DNA of 64,000 bases from Microbacterium oleivorans (lineage in GTDB: Bacteria; Actinomycetota; Actinomycetes; Actinomycetales; Microbacteriaceae), in contig NZ_CP058316.1 in NCBI RefSeq assembly GCF_013389665.1, forward strand, positions 3,286,001 to 3,350,000, read 5' to 3'. Both the position numbers and the translations under genes were made by a program. The notes beneath the pieces are model-generated. The model made no database searches and was not told the origin of the DNA. It was given only the letters and a program-made list of their open reading frames with translations. Positions 44,117 to 55,097 of the stretch are shown here, piece after piece. Numbering within the stretch: position 1 is the stretch's first letter; each line of letters starts with the position of its first letter.

Positions 44117-45301
44117 ATGCCCACTCCCGAGATCGTGATCGTCGCCGCCGCCCGCACGCCGCAGGGCCGTCTCCAGGGGAATCTGTCGTCGATCCCCGCC
44201 CCCGACCTGGGTGGCGCGGCGATCGCCGGTGCCCTCGCCTCGGCCGGGGTCTCAGCGGGAGCGGTCGACGCGGTCGTCATGGGTCAGGTGCTGCCCGCGG
44301 GCAACGGACAGAACCCTGCGCGCCAGGCGGCGCTCGCGGGAGGTGTCGGGTGGAACGTTCCGGCATCCGGCGTCAACAAGGTCTGCCTCTCGGGACTCAC
44401 CGCGATCATCGACGGCATCCGCATGATCCGCACGGGTGATGCGGAGGTCGTCGTCGCGGGTGGCATGGAGTCCATGAGCCGCGCACCGCATCTGCTGCCG
44501 GCGTCGCGATCGGGGTGGAGCTACGGCTCGATCGAGGTGCTCGACCATGCCGCCTTCGACGGTCTGACCGACGCGCACGACCGCGAGAGCATGGGTGCGT
44601 CGACCGAGCGTCTGAATGCGCGGTTCTCCGTCACCCGCGAGGAGCAGGATGCCGTCGCGGCGCGTTCGCATCAGCGCGCTGCCGCCGCGAGTTCGGCGGG
44701 CCGGTTCGCGGCGGAGATCGTGTCCGTTCCGGTGCCGCAGCGTCGGGGCGAGCCGGTCGTCGTCGACGCCGACGAGGGGATCCGCCCCGACTCCACGGTG
44801 GCGACGCTCGCCGGGCTCCGTCCCGCATTCACGCCCGGCGGCGCCATCACCGCAGGCAACGCGTCGCCGATCTCCGACGGTGCTGCGGCGGTCATCCTCA
44901 CGACCCGCGAGCGCGCGGAGAGCGAGGGGTGGGCGGTCTTGGCGGCGGTGGGTGCGAACGGGCAGGTCGCGGGTCCCGACAACTCCCTGCACGAGCAGCC
45001 GGCCGCGGCGATCGAGCGGGCGGTGGCGAAGCAGGGGATCAGCGTCGACGAGCTCGACCTCATCGAGATCAACGAGGCGTTCGGCTCCGTCGTTGCGGCA
45101 TCCGAGCGTCGTCTGGGTGTGTCGCCCGAGATCGTGAACGTCGACGGTGGCGGCATCGCCTTGGGGCATCCGATCGGGGCGTCGGGCGCACGTCTGGTCG
45201 TGCACCTCGCCCACGAGCTCGCGCGACGCGGGTCGGGCATCGCCGTGGCCGCGCTGTGCGGCGGCGGCGGGCAGGGCGAGGCCCTCATCCTCACCCGCTG
45301 A
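44117..45301 (+). CDS. Acetyl-CoA C-acetyltransferase (thiolase)
   Basis: Thiolase of 394 aa that joins or splits acetyl-CoA units. The acyl-accepting Cys90 lies in VNKVCLSGL; GGMESMSRAPHLLP follows. His351 (NVDGGGIALGHPIGASG) and Cys381 (AALCGGGGQGEA) complete the triad. Biosynthetic or degradative direction cannot be told. It stands alone in a single-gene unit, which speaks for a housekeeping thiolase. Confidence 0.95.
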   Translation: MPTPEIVIVAAARTPQGRLQGNLSSIPAPDLGGAAIAGALASAGVSAGAVDAVVMGQVLPAGNGQNPARQAALAGGVGWNVPASGVNKVCLSGLTAIIDGIRMIRTGDAEVVVAGGMESMSRAPHLLPASRSGWSYGSIEVLDHAAFDGLTDAHDRESMGASTERLNARFSVTREEQDAVAARSHQRAAAASSAGRFAAEIVSVPVPQRRGEPVVVDADEGIRPDSTVATLAGLRPAFTPGGAITAGNASPISDGAAAVILTTRERAESEGWAVLAAVGANGQVAGPDNSLHEQPAAAIERAVAKQGISVDELDLIEINEAFGSVVAASERRLGVSPEIVNVDGGGIALGHPIGASGARLVVHLAHELARRGSGIAVAALCGGGGQGEALILTR

Positions 45302-45340
45302 GCGCGCGTGCCCGGCTCGCCTTGCTCAGCTGCGCCGTGC

Positions 45341-45598
45341 TCAGCGCCGACGGCCCTTGACGCGGTCGCTGAACAGCTTGTCGCGGTCGACCTTCGAGTC
45401 GTCGGCGATCAGTCGTCCGCGAGCGCCGCGGTAGCTGTCGACGACCGAGCCGATGGCGAGGGCGAACGTGATGCCCCAGCTGAGCCAGGCCAGCGCGGTG
45501 CGCCAGGTGAACGGCTCGTCGCTGCGAGCCGAGCGCAGCAGCGTGACGCCCCCGGTGATCGCAGAGAGAAGACCGGTGCCGAAGAGGTACTTACGCAT
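45341..45598 (-). CDS. Small membrane protein
   Basis: An 85-aa protein with two hydrophobic stretches (about 5-20 and 32-52) and a charged C-terminus (DSKVDRDKLFSDRVKGRRR). The ATG at 45598 fits the start of the first helix. It is conserved-looking but I do not recognise a family. It lies between the thiolase and the divergent otsA. Confidence 0.65.
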   Translation of the reverse strand: MRKYLFGTGLLSAITGGVTLLRSARSDEPFTWRTALAWLSWGITFALAIGSVVDSYRGARGRLIADDSKVDRDKLFSDRVKGRRR

Positions 45599-45652
45599 AT
45601 CACAACGGTACCGTCCCGGGCAGGCGCCTGAAGGGGCTCGACACCGCGCCGG

Positions 45653-45692
45653 TAGTCTGGCATGACCGCCGATCGCAGCCTGGAGGGCCCGC
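45653..45692 (+). promoter_or_regulatory. otsA -10 box and leader
   Basis: TAGTCT at 45653-45658 would start a short leader of about 28 nt. GGAGGG at 45682-45687 serves as the ribosome binding site. Confidence 0.4.
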
Positions 45693-47168
45693 ATGAGCAC
45701 CGCTGATTTCGTCGTCGTGGCGAACCGACTTCCGGTCGACCGCAACACCGACGGCGCCGACGGCGGCGAGTGGCGCCGCTCGCCCGGCGGACTCGTCACC
45801 GCGCTCGAGCCGGTGATGCGCCGCACGAAGGGCGCGTGGGTCGGATGGCCGGGTAAGGCCGACCTCGAGTTCGATCCGTTCGACTTCGACGGGATGCAGC
45901 TCGTCCCGGTCGCGCTGTCGGCGGAGGATGTCGCCGACTACTACGAGGGCTTCTCGAACGACACGATCTGGCCGCTGTACCACGACGTGATCGCTGCGCC
46001 CCGCTACCGACGCAACTGGTGGGAGGCCTACCAGCGTGTGAACCGGCGCTTCGCCGAGGCCGCCGCCGCGTCGGCGGCGCAGAACGGCACCGTCTGGGTG
46101 CAGGACTACCAGCTGCAGCTCGTTCCCAAGCTGCTGCGCGATCTGCGGCCGGACCTCACGATCGGCTACTTCCACCACATCCCTTTCCCGGCGTACGGGC
46201 TCTACTCCCAGCTCCCGTGGCGCAAGCAGGTGCTCGAGGGGCTCCTCGGCGCCGATGTGATCGGGTTCCAGCGCGTCGCCGACGCCGGCAACTTCGCGCG
46301 CGCGGTCCGCCGCCAGCTGCGCTTCGAGACCAAGGCCAGCGGCATCCGCGTTCCCGCGGCGGGCGGCGGCCACCGCACCGCATTGGCCAAGGCCTTCCCG
46401 ATCTCGATCTCGACCGACGACTACATCGAGCTGGCCCAGCGTCCCGACATCCAGGCGCGCGCCGCGGAGATCCGAGAGGACCTCGGCAACCCCAAGACCG
46501 TTCTGCTCGGCGTCGACCGACTCGACTACACCAAGGGCATCCGTCACCGCCTGAAGGCGTTCGGCGAGTTGATCCAGGACGGGCGCATCTCGGTCGAGGA
46601 CGCCACCCTCGTGCAGGTCGCCAGCCCCAGCCGGGAACGGGTGGAGTCCTACGTGCAGCTGCGAGACGAGATCGAGCTCACGGTCGCGCGCATCAACGGC
46701 GACCACGACACCTGGGGGCACAGCGCGATCCGCTACCTGCACCAGGCGTTCCCCCGCGAGGAGATGGTGGCGTTGTTCCTCGCCGCAGACGTGATGCTGG
46801 TCACCGCGCTGCGCGACGGGATGAACCTCGTGGCCAAGGAGTACGTCGCCAGCCGGGTCGACAATCGGGGGGTGCTGGTGCTCAGCGAGTTCGCGGGCGC
46901 GGCCGACGAGCTGGCGAGCGCCGTCCGCATCAACCCGCACGACATCGACGGGCTCAAGGACGCGATCGTGCGCGCAGTGGAGATGCCCGCGGCCGAGCAG
47001 GGGCGGCGGATGCGCGCGCTGCGCAAACGCGTGCGCGAGCACGACGTCGACGACTGGTCGACCTCGTTCCTCACCACGCTCGAGGAGGCGGCACGACACA
47101 ACGGGCCCGTCTCTGCGGTGTCGTCGGTGGCACAGGAAGACGACGCGCACGAGGAGGACGACGCATGA
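45693..47168 (+). CDS. otsA: Alpha,alpha-trehalose-phosphate synthase
   Basis: GT20 enzyme of 491 aa that joins UDP-glucose (or ADP/GDP-glucose) with glucose-6-phosphate to trehalose-6-phosphate. The donor and acceptor pockets show ANRLPVDR, GGLVTALEPVM, VQDYQLQLVPKLLR, HHIPFPAYGLYSQLPWR and GVDRLDYTKGI; the C-terminus has ALRDGMNLVAKEYVASR. The first helix and Arg residues that bind phosphate are intact. ATGA overlap with otsB. The product protects against osmotic and drying stress. Confidence 0.97.
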   Translation: MSTADFVVVANRLPVDRNTDGADGGEWRRSPGGLVTALEPVMRRTKGAWVGWPGKADLEFDPFDFDGMQLVPVALSAEDVADYYEGFSNDTIWPLYHDVIAAPRYRRNWWEAYQRVNRRFAEAAAASAAQNGTVWVQDYQLQLVPKLLRDLRPDLTIGYFHHIPFPAYGLYSQLPWRKQVLEGLLGADVIGFQRVADAGNFARAVRRQLRFETKASGIRVPAAGGGHRTALAKAFPISISTDDYIELAQRPDIQARAAEIREDLGNPKTVLLGVDRLDYTKGIRHRLKAFGELIQDGRISVEDATLVQVASPSRERVESYVQLRDEIELTVARINGDHDTWGHSAIRYLHQAFPREEMVALFLAADVMLVTALRDGMNLVAKEYVASRVDNRGVLVLSEFAGAADELASAVRINPHDIDGLKDAIVRAVEMPAAEQGRRMRALRKRVREHDVDDWSTSFLTTLEEAARHNGPVSAVSSVAQEDDAHEEDDA

Positions 47169-47956
47169 ACCCCGAAGCGACCAGCTCGCCGAGCGACCTC
47201 GACGGCGCCGTCGAGCGGGCGGGGTCGGCACGACACCTGCTCGTCGCCCTCGACTTCGACGGCACCCTCGCACCGCTCGTAGACGACCCGATGTCGGCCC
47301 GGATGCTGCCCGCCGCGCGCGACGCGCTGGATCGTCTCTCGTCCGCGCCCGAGACCACCGTGGCGCTCGTGTCGGGGAGGACACTGGAGCACCTCGCGGA
47401 GATCTCGGAGCGCAGCCCCGACTCGCGTATCCACCTGGCGGGGTCGCACGGCGCCGAGTTCTGGCATCCCGGCGGCGAGCAGGACGCCGACACCGATGAC
47501 GACGCGGAGCTGCGCGACGTGCTCACCGACCGTGCCGAGGCAATGATCGGCGGACTGGACGGCGCCTGGATCGAGCGCAAGCGGTTCGGATTCGGCTTGC
47601 ACACGCGCCTGAGCGACCCGCAACGCGCGGCCGAGGCCATCGCGCGGATCGACGAGCTGGTGGCGGCTCACGCGCCGGCGTGGCGGCGGCGCACCGGCCA
47701 GGACATCCTCGAGTTCGCCTCCCGGCACGAGGGCAAGGACTCCGCGATCCGTCGCCTGCGGGAGCTGGTGGGCGCCGATGCGGTCGTCTTCGCCGGCGAC
47801 GACGTCACCGACGAGGACGCCCTGGCCTCCCTGGAGCCCGGCGACATCGGCATCCGCGTCGGCGGGGGAGAGAGCGTGGCCACCTACCGGGTGGCGGATG
47901 CCGCGGCATTGGCCGTCCTGTTGGGGCGGCTCGCCGAGGCCCGCACGCGCGGATGA
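47165..47956 (+). CDS. otsB: Trehalose-6-phosphate phosphatase
   Basis: HAD-type phosphatase of 263 aa completing trehalose synthesis. The nucleophile and acid lie in LDFDGTLAPLVDDP (Asp30, Asp32); ALVSGRTLEHL, LAGSHGAEF and GDDVTDEDALASL complete the HAD loops. It overlaps otsA by 4 nt. Length is normal. Confidence 0.95.
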   Translation: MNPEATSSPSDLDGAVERAGSARHLLVALDFDGTLAPLVDDPMSARMLPAARDALDRLSSAPETTVALVSGRTLEHLAEISERSPDSRIHLAGSHGAEFWHPGGEQDADTDDDAELRDVLTDRAEAMIGGLDGAWIERKRFGFGLHTRLSDPQRAAEAIARIDELVAAHAPAWRRRTGQDILEFASRHEGKDSAIRRLRELVGADAVVFAGDDVTDEDALASLEPGDIGIRVGGGESVATYRVADAAALAVLLGRLAEARTRG

Positions 47957-47973
47957 GCGTGGGCCCGCGGGCA

Positions 47974-47985
47974 TAGAATTCGAGA
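47974..47985 (+). promoter_or_regulatory. ilvD -10 box, apparently leaderless
   Basis: TAGAAT at 47974-47979 ends 6 nt before the ATG; no ribosome binding site fits between. The leader is thus probably absent, so no attenuator can act here. Confidence 0.5.
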
Positions 47986-49692
47986 ATGCCCGACAGCTCC
48001 GAGACCATCGACATCAAGCCCCGCAGTCGTGCCGTCACCGACGGCATCGAAGCCACGACCTCCCGAGGCATGCTCCGTGCCGTCGGGATGGGTGACGAAG
48101 ACTGGGACAAGCCGCAGATCGGCATCGCGTCGAGCTGGAACGAGATCACGCCCTGCAACCTGAGCCTCGACCGTCTCGCGCAGGGCGCGAAAGAGGGCGT
48201 GCACTCCGGCGGCGGCTATCCGCTGCAGTTCGGCACGATCTCGGTCTCGGACGGCATCTCGATGGGGCACGAGGGCATGCACTTCTCGCTGGTCTCGCGC
48301 GAGGTGATCGCCGACTCCGTCGAGACGGTCATGATGGCCGAGCGTCTCGACGGCTCGGTGCTGCTCGCGGGCTGCGACAAGTCGCTCCCCGGCATGCTGA
48401 TGGCCGCGGCCCGTCTGGACCTCGCCGGAGTCTTCCTCTACGCCGGGTCGATCGCTCCCGGCTGGGTCAAGCTCACGGACGGCACCGAGAAGGAAGTCAC
48501 GATCATCGACTCCTTCGAGGCGGTCGGCGCGTGCAAGGCCGGAACCATGAGCGAGGAAGACCTCAAGCGCATCGAGTGTGCCATCGCGCCCGGCGAGGGC
48601 GCCTGCGGTGGCATGTACACGGCCAACACGATGGCGTCCGTCGCCGAGGCGCTCGGGATGAGCCTGCCCGGCTCGGCGTCGCCGCCCTCGGCCGACCGTC
48701 GTCGCGACTACTACGCCCACCGCTCGGGCGAGGCGGTGGTGAACCTCCTGCGTCACGGCATCACGGCGCGCGACATCATGACCAAGGAGGCGTTCGAGAA
48801 CGCCATCACGGTGGCGATGGCGCTCGGTGGTTCGACCAACGTCGTGCTCCACCTGCTGGCGATCGCCCGTGAGGCCGAGGTCGAGCTCACCCTCGACGAC
48901 TTCAACCGCATCGGCGACAAGGTTCCGCACCTCGCCGACATGAAGCCCTTCGGCCGGTACGTCATGGCCGATGTCGACCGGCACGGCGGCATCCCGGTTC
49001 TGATGAAGGCGCTGCTGGATGCCGGCCTGATCCACGGCGACGCACTCACGGTGACCGGCAAGACGGTGGCCGAGAACCTGGCCGACCTGAACCCCGATCC
49101 GCTCGACGGCAAGGTGATCCGCACGCTCGACGACCCCATCCACGCGACCGGCGGCATCACGATCCTCAAGGGCTCGTTCGCCCCCGAGGGAGCAGTCGTC
49201 AAGACCGCCGGGTTCGACGCGACGGTGTTCGAGGGGCCCGCCAAGGTGTTCGAGCGCGAGCGCGCCGCCATGGACGCGCTCACCCGCGGGGAGATCGTCG
49301 CCGGCGATGTCGTCGTGATCCGATACGAAGGCCCCAAGGGCGGTCCCGGCATGCGCGAGATGCTCGCCATCACCGCGGCCATCAAGGGCGCCGGCCTCGG
49401 AAAAGATGTACTACTCTTGACGGACGGACGATTCTCAGGCGGCACAACCGGCCTGTGCATCGGCCACATAGCACCCGAAGCGGTGGACGCAGGTCCGGTC
49501 GCCTTCGTGCGCGATGGTGATCTGATACGGGTCGATATCGCGGCTCGCTCCCTCGACCTACTCGTCGACGAGGCCGAGCTGAACGCCCGCCGAGACGGCT
49601 GGGCCCCTCTTCCCCCGCGCTATACCCGTGGCGTCCTGGCCAAGTACTCCAAGCTCGTGCGTTCCGCCGCGGAAGGCGCGACCACCGGCTGA
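47986..49692 (+). CDS. ilvD: Dihydroxy-acid dehydratase
   Basis: Iron-sulfur dehydratase, 568 aa, which turns dihydroxy acids into 2-keto acids in valine and isoleucine synthesis. It shows [40 protein letters not shown] and [21 protein letters not shown]; cluster cysteines are in the first three. Codons 472-525 (49399-49560) contain many codons rare in this DNA (GTA, CTA, TTG, TCA, ACA, ATA), while the rest of the gene is normal. Then ilvB follows after 46 bp. Confidence 0.97.
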   Translation: MPDSSETIDIKPRSRAVTDGIEATTSRGMLRAVGMGDEDWDKPQIGIASSWNEITPCNLSLDRLAQGAKEGVHSGGGYPLQFGTISVSDGISMGHEGMHFSLVSREVIADSVETVMMAERLDGSVLLAGCDKSLPGMLMAAARLDLAGVFLYAGSIAPGWVKLTDGTEKEVTIIDSFEAVGACKAGTMSEEDLKRIECAIAPGEGACGGMYTANTMASVAEALGMSLPGSASPPSADRRRDYYAHRSGEAVVNLLRHGITARDIMTKEAFENAITVAMALGGSTNVVLHLLAIAREAEVELTLDDFNRIGDKVPHLADMKPFGRYVMADVDRHGGIPVLMKALLDAGLIHGDALTVTGKTVAENLADLNPDPLDGKVIRTLDDPIHATGGITILKGSFAPEGAVVKTAGFDATVFEGPAKVFERERAAMDALTRGEIVAGDVVVIRYEGPKGGPGMREMLAITAAIKGAGLGKDVLLLTDGRFSGGTTGLCIGHIAPEAVDAGPVAFVRDGDLIRVDIAARSLDLLVDEAELNARRDGWAPLPPRYTRGVLAKYSKLVRSAAEGATTG

Positions 49693-49738
49693 CTTCGGCT
49701 CTGACATCGTCTCCTCTTCTCCAGCGAGGTTCATCACC

Positions 49739-51541
49739 ATGTCCACCGACATCTCCGCGGCCATTCCCCGGCCGCCGTCCCGTACGCCTTCCGCTCCCGT
49801 GATCACGGGAGCGGAAGCCGTCGTCCGCTCGCTCGACAACCTGGGCGTCACCGACGTGTTCGGGCTGCCGGGCGGCGCCATCATGCCGGTCTACGACCCG
49901 CTGATGGACGACGAGGCCGTCCGGCACATCCTCGTACGTCACGAGCAGGGCGCGGGCCATGCGGCCGAGGGCTACGCCGCGGCGTCGGGGCGCACGGGCG
50001 TCGCGATCGCGACCTCCGGTCCCGGGGCGACCAACCTCGTCACCGCGATCGCCGACGCGTACATGGATTCGGTGCCCCTGGTGTGCATCACCGGCCAGGT
50101 CTTCTCGACCCTCATGGGGACGGACGCGTTCCAGGAGGCCGACATCGTGGGCATCACGATGCCGATCACGAAGCACTCCTTCCTCGTGAAGACGCCCGAC
50201 GAAATCCCCGCCGCGATCGCCGCCGCGTTCGAGATCGCCGGTACCGGCCGGCCGGGCCCGGTGCTGGTCGACATCACCAAGGACGCCCAGCAGGCCACCG
50301 CCCCCTTCGTCTGGCCGCCCAAGATCGATCTGCCCGGCTACCGGCCCGTCACCAAGGCGCACGGCAAGCAGATCCAGGCCGCCGCTCAGCTGCTGGCCGA
50401 GTCGCACAAGCCGGTGCTCTACGTCGGCGGCGGGGTCATCCGCGGCCGGGCCTCGGACGAGCTGCTGACGCTGGCCGAGGCCACCGGAGCGCCCGTCGTC
50501 ACGACCCTCATGGCGCGTGGCGCGTTCCCTGATTCGCACCCCCAGCATCTCGGCATGCCCGGGATGCACGGCACGGTGCCGGCGGTGCTCGCGCTGCAGG
50601 AGTCCGACCTCATCGTCGCCCTCGGTGCGCGCTTCGATGACCGCGTGACGGGCAAGGCGGCGCTGTTCGCTCCCCACGCCAAGGTCGTGCACGTCGACAT
50701 CGATCCGGCCGAGATCTCGAAGATCCGCTTCGCGGACGTGCCGATCGTGGGTGACGTCCGCGACGTGCTCGTGGATCTCGAGTCGGCCTTCCGTGGTCAG
50801 ATCGGCGAGGGCAAGCCCGACATCGGTGAGTGGTGGGCCTACCTCGACGGCCTGCGCGAGGAGTTCCCCCTCGGATACGCCCCGACCACCGACGGGCTGC
50901 TCTCGCCCCAGCACGTCATCCAGCGCATCGGCGAACTCACCGGACCCGAGGGCGTGTACGCCTCGGGCGTGGGCCAGCACCAGATGTGGGCGGCGCAGTT
51001 CATCAAGTACGAGCGCCCGAACTCGTGGCTCAACTCCGGCGGCGCCGGCACCATGGGCTACGCCGTTCCCGCGGCCATGGGCGCGAAGGTCGCCCAGCCC
51101 GAACGCGTCGTCTGGGCGATCGACGGTGACGGCTGCTTCCAGATGACCAATCAGGAGCTCGCGACCTGCGTCATCAACAAGATCCCCATCAAGGTCGCGA
51201 TCATCAACAACTCGTCGCTGGGCATGGTGCGGCAGTGGCAGACGCTGTTCTTCGACGGACGCCACTCCAACACCGACCTGAACACCGGTCACGGCACCGC
51301 TCGCATCCCGGACTTCGTCAAGCTCGCCGACGCGTACGGGTGTCTCGGCATCCGCGTCGAGTCTGCCGATCAGATCGACGAGGCCATCCAGCTCGCGCTC
51401 GAGACCAACGACCGCCCCGTCGTCATCGACTTCGTGGTGAGCGCGGACGCGATGGTGTGGCCGATGGTCCCGCAGGGCGTCAGCAACAGCTACATCCAGT
51501 ACGCCCGCGAGCACGCGCCCGCATTCGACGAGGAGGCCTGA
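49739..51541 (+). CDS. ilvB: Acetolactate synthase large subunit
   Basis: ThDP- and FAD-dependent enzyme of 600 aa that condenses pyruvate with pyruvate or 2-ketobutyrate. The ThDP glutamate is in [15 protein letters not shown], the FAD part has [30 protein letters not shown], and the Mg-diphosphate motif is [18 protein letters not shown] 49739 gives the usual opening before the [15 protein letters not shown] stretch. The small subunit gene begins 1 bp after the stop. Confidence 0.97.
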   Translation: MSTDISAAIPRPPSRTPSAPVITGAEAVVRSLDNLGVTDVFGLPGGAIMPVYDPLMDDEAVRHILVRHEQGAGHAAEGYAAASGRTGVAIATSGPGATNLVTAIADAYMDSVPLVCITGQVFSTLMGTDAFQEADIVGITMPITKHSFLVKTPDEIPAAIAAAFEIAGTGRPGPVLVDITKDAQQATAPFVWPPKIDLPGYRPVTKAHGKQIQAAAQLLAESHKPVLYVGGGVIRGRASDELLTLAEATGAPVVTTLMARGAFPDSHPQHLGMPGMHGTVPAVLALQESDLIVALGARFDDRVTGKAALFAPHAKVVHVDIDPAEISKIRFADVPIVGDVRDVLVDLESAFRGQIGEGKPDIGEWWAYLDGLREEFPLGYAPTTDGLLSPQHVIQRIGELTGPEGVYASGVGQHQMWAAQFIKYERPNSWLNSGGAGTMGYAVPAAMGAKVAQPERVVWAIDGDGCFQMTNQELATCVINKIPIKVAIINNSSLGMVRQWQTLFFDGRHSNTDLNTGHGTARIPDFVKLADAYGCLGIRVESADQIDEAIQLALETNDRPVVIDFVVSADAMVWPMVPQGVSNSYIQYAREHAPAFDEEA

Positions 51542-51542
51542 G

Positions 51543-52052
51543 ATGTCGCGCCACGTGCTGAGCCTCCTGGTCGAGGACAAGCCCGGTCTGCTGACCCGCG
51601 TCGCGGGGCTGTTCGCCCGCCGCGGCTTCAACATCGACTCCCTCGCCGTCGGTGTGACGGAGGTGCCCGGGTTGTCCCGCATCACCGTCGTGGTCGATGT
51701 CGAGGAGCTGCCGCTCGAACAGGTGACGAAGCAGCTCAACAAGCTCGTCAACGTCATCAAGATCGTCGAACTCGACTTCTCGTCGTCGGTGCAGCGCGAG
51801 CACATGCTCATCAAGGTGCGTGCCGACAATCAGACCCGCTCGAACGTCATCGAGGTCGTCAACCTCTTCCGCGCCTCGATCGTCGACTACGCCCCCGATG
51901 CGCTCGTCGTCGAGGTGACCGGAGACCGCGGAAAGATCGATGCCATCCTGCGCGCCTTCGAGCCGTTCGGGATCAAGGAGCTCGCACAATCCGGTCTCCT
52001 CGCCATCGGGCGCGGCGGCAAGAGCATCACCGAACGCGTCCTGCGCGGCTGA
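51543..52052 (+). CDS. ilvN: Acetolactate synthase small (regulatory) subunit
   Basis: ACT-domain regulator of 169 aa that makes the synthase sensitive to valine. The N-terminal ACT domain is HVLSLLVEDKPGLLTRVAGLFARRGFNIDSLAVG (about 3-36) and a second regulatory domain follows (MLIKVRADNQTRSNVIEVV). Spacing of 1 bp to ilvB ensures balanced synthesis. Confidence 0.97.
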   Translation: MSRHVLSLLVEDKPGLLTRVAGLFARRGFNIDSLAVGVTEVPGLSRITVVVDVEELPLEQVTKQLNKLVNVIKIVELDFSSSVQREHMLIKVRADNQTRSNVIEVVNLFRASIVDYAPDALVVEVTGDRGKIDAILRAFEPFGIKELAQSGLLAIGRGGKSITERVLRG

Positions 52053-53114
<1,062 letters not shown>

Positions 53115-53190
53115 CCTCCGAGCGACGACGTCCGTCCGTCGTCGCTTCGACCCTCGGCGACACCCCGCCGAGCTCGGCTTCGTGCCACGG

Positions 53191-53220
53191 AAGCCCGGTC
53201 CCCACCAGGGGCCGGGCTTT
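53191..53220 (+). terminator. ilvBNC terminator
   Basis: AAGCCCGGTCCC and GGGGCCGGGCTT pair over about 12 bp with one wobble and end in TTT. Confidence 0.75.
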
Positions 53221-53249
53221 CGGCTTGCGCCGCCGCGGGGGGCACGTCT

Positions 53250-53262
53250 TACGATGGAACGC
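53250..53262 (+). promoter_or_regulatory. -10 box of the Pro/Ser-rich secreted protein gene
   Basis: TACGAT at 53250-53255 stands 7 nt before ATG 53263, and it overlaps the alternative ATG 53254. This arrangement favours 53263 as the true, leaderless start. Confidence 0.4.
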
Positions 53263-54024
53263 ATGTCCTCCCCGCCGAAGTACGCCCTGCGCGCGCGTGT
53301 GGGAGCTGCGTGCCTTGCGGTCACGCTGGTGGCCGGAGGGACCGCCGTCGTCGCTCCGGCGGCCTGGGCCGAGGTGGAGGACTCCGGACCTGCGACATCG
53401 CTGACGGACTCCGACGAGTCCGAGACCGACAGGCCGGACGAGACGCCGGGTGATCCCGGAACGCCGGGCGAGGAAGCGCCGGAGGCGCCGCGTCCGAGCG
53501 AGTCGCCGACGCCGGAGCCGACCGCACCGTCCCCGGCCCCCTCCGATCCGCCGTCGCCGGCTCCGACGTCGTCGCCGGAGCCCACCGCGTCACCGGAGCC
53601 CACCTCCTCCCCGGAGCCCGAGCCCGCTCCGCCGCTCGAGGAGGAGCCGCCCGCCCCGTCGCAGGACCCGGTCGAGACCCCGCGCGTGGAGACGGGGCCG
53701 CGGGTGCCGTCCAGCGCCGCGGCGCGATTCGGCGCGCTGCTGCGCCTGCCGACCGCGGCAGCCAGTCCCGCCCTGACGCCCGCCGACGAGGTTCACCTCG
53801 ACGGCGGCCCCGACGTCGGGGGATCAGCCGAGCTCAATGCCTCGGTCTCGCCCGAGGCCGCGACCGGTCAGACGGATGCCGTTCAGGTGGGTGCCCTCAA
53901 TGACGGTGCGGGCGCGGCGCTGGCGCACCCGGTGGTGTGGACGCCCTGGGCGGGGGCGCTGGGCGCGGCAGCCGCGGCGGTCGTCGTCCTCCTCCTGCGC
54001 GGCGGTCGTCAGATCGGCCGCTAG
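53263..54024 (+). CDS. Secreted Pro/Ser/Glu-rich membrane-anchored protein
   Basis: A 253-aa exported protein of unknown function. The signal peptide (about 1-35, LAVTLVAGGTAVVAPAAWA) is followed by an acidic and then Pro-rich segment with repeated SPEPT-like units (about 60-150), a spacer, and a C-terminal helix (GALGAAAAAVVVLLL) with a basic end. The tail resembles a sortase-type anchor in layout, but no LPxTG motif is present. It probably spans the cell wall as a stalk. The low-complexity coding could expand or contract by slippage without a frame change. A second ATG at 53254 is possible. Confidence 0.68.
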   Translation: MSSPPKYALRARVGAACLAVTLVAGGTAVVAPAAWAEVEDSGPATSLTDSDESETDRPDETPGDPGTPGEEAPEAPRPSESPTPEPTAPSPAPSDPPSPAPTSSPEPTASPEPTSSPEPEPAPPLEEEPPAPSQDPVETPRVETGPRVPSSAAARFGALLRLPTAAASPALTPADEVHLDGGPDVGGSAELNASVSPEAATGQTDAVQVGALNDGAGAALAHPVVWTPWAGALGAAAAAVVVLLLRGGRQIGR

Positions 54025-54063
54025 CACGCTCACGGACCTCTCACCGACGTCCGCCCGCCGCGC

Positions 54064-54075
54064 TACGCTGATCGG
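54064..54075 (+). promoter_or_regulatory. -10 box of the membrane gene pair, apparently leaderless
   Basis: TACGCT at 54064-54069 ends 6 nt before the GTG at 54076; no ribosome binding site lies between. Confidence 0.4.
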
Positions 54076-54606
54076 GTGACGCAACGCGATGACGACGCCC
54101 TGAGCTGGGCGGGAGACGACGACCCCACCCTCGTCGCCGTTCCCGGACCCGAGAGGGACACGTCTCGGCCCACGCCGTCCGAGCCGCCGGTCGCGCACGG
54201 GCGGAGGGTGTCGGACGACCTCGCCTCGTCGTCCGGCGCGGAGTCGGCCGCCCTCCTGGGTGCGGAGAACGCGGCAAGCGCGGACGAGGCCGGAGCCGTC
54301 GACGGACCTCGGGCCATGAGCAGCGCCGCATTGGTCTCGCTCGGTGTGCTCGGCGGCGTCTACCTCCTCTACACGATCGGCTGGATCGTCGGCGGTCTGC
54401 GGCTGAACGAGATCTCCGGCTTCATCGTGGCGCCCAGCGCGTCCGTGCCGGCCGTCGTCGTGGCGATCCTCGCTCCGGCTATCTGGTTCGTCGTCGTGCT
54501 CACGCTCACCCGCGCGCGGCCGGCGTGGCAGCGCTTCGCCTGGCTCGTCGCGGGAGCGGTGCTGCTGGTGCCGTGGCCCTTCGCGATGCTGGGAACGGGG
54601 CTGTGA
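54076..54606 (+). CDS. Hypothetical three-helix membrane protein
   Basis: A 176-aa protein: an acidic, disordered cytoplasmic N-terminus (to about 78, with DDDALSWAGDDDPTL) and three predicted helices (about 83-105, 117-137, 151-172). I know no family function. GTG start is set by the upstream -10 box. The downstream gene starts on the last base of its stop codon (TGATG), so the two are coupled. Confidence 0.7.
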   Translation: MTQRDDDALSWAGDDDPTLVAVPGPERDTSRPTPSEPPVAHGRRVSDDLASSSGAESAALLGAENAASADEAGAVDGPRAMSSAALVSLGVLGGVYLLYTIGWIVGGLRLNEISGFIVAPSASVPAVVVAILAPAIWFVVVLTLTRARPAWQRFAWLVAGAVLLVPWPFAMLGTGL

Positions 54607-54956
54607 TGTCCGCGGATGCCGCCGCGAGGCCCGCGCACCGCGCCCCGACGTGGCTCGTCGCCACCGTTGCGGGAGCCTTCGGGTTGTTCTACGCCTATGC
54701 CGTCTGGGTCGCCGTCGGTCACCTCGTCACGCAGGCCACCGGGGTCCTCGGGCTGAACGGCGTCGGGTGGGCGGTCCTCGGATCGGCGGTGGTGTTCCCG
54801 ATCGTCGTGTTCGCGGCGGCATTCGCCCTCGGACACCGCCGGCGCACCGGCGTGCTCGCGCTCGTGCTGCTGGCGGGGCTGGGACTCGTCGCGGTGTTCT
54901 GGCTGAACATCCTGTCGTACTCGATCACCGCCGGCGCCTCGCTCCTCGGCGGCTGA
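54606..54956 (+). CDS. Hypothetical three-helix membrane protein
   Basis: A 116-aa protein with helices at about 18-40, 52-74 and 82-102. It is translated from the ATG that shares one base with the previous stop. It probably forms a complex with the preceding protein. No family recognised. Confidence 0.68.
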   Translation: MSADAAARPAHRAPTWLVATVAGAFGLFYAYAVWVAVGHLVTQATGVLGLNGVGWAVLGSAVVFPIVVFAAAFALGHRRRTGVLALVLLAGLGLVAVFWLNILSYSITAGASLLGG

Positions 54957-55011
54957 GCAGCCTCGTATTCCGCGCGACGTCACACGGTCGGTCGTGCCCG
55001 AACGCTCGCGC

Positions 55012-55097
55012 TAGGCTGAGACGACCCGCCGCACCGCCGTCGGCCGTCGCGGCGACCACCCGTTCCGCGCTCACGCGCATGCTCCAGAGGATCGTCC
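55012..55097 (+). promoter_or_regulatory. serA -10 box and leader
   Basis: TAGGCT at 55012-55017 would start transcription near 55024, leaving a leader of about 74 nt. No known riboswitch or peptide attenuator is seen in it. Confidence 0.35.
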
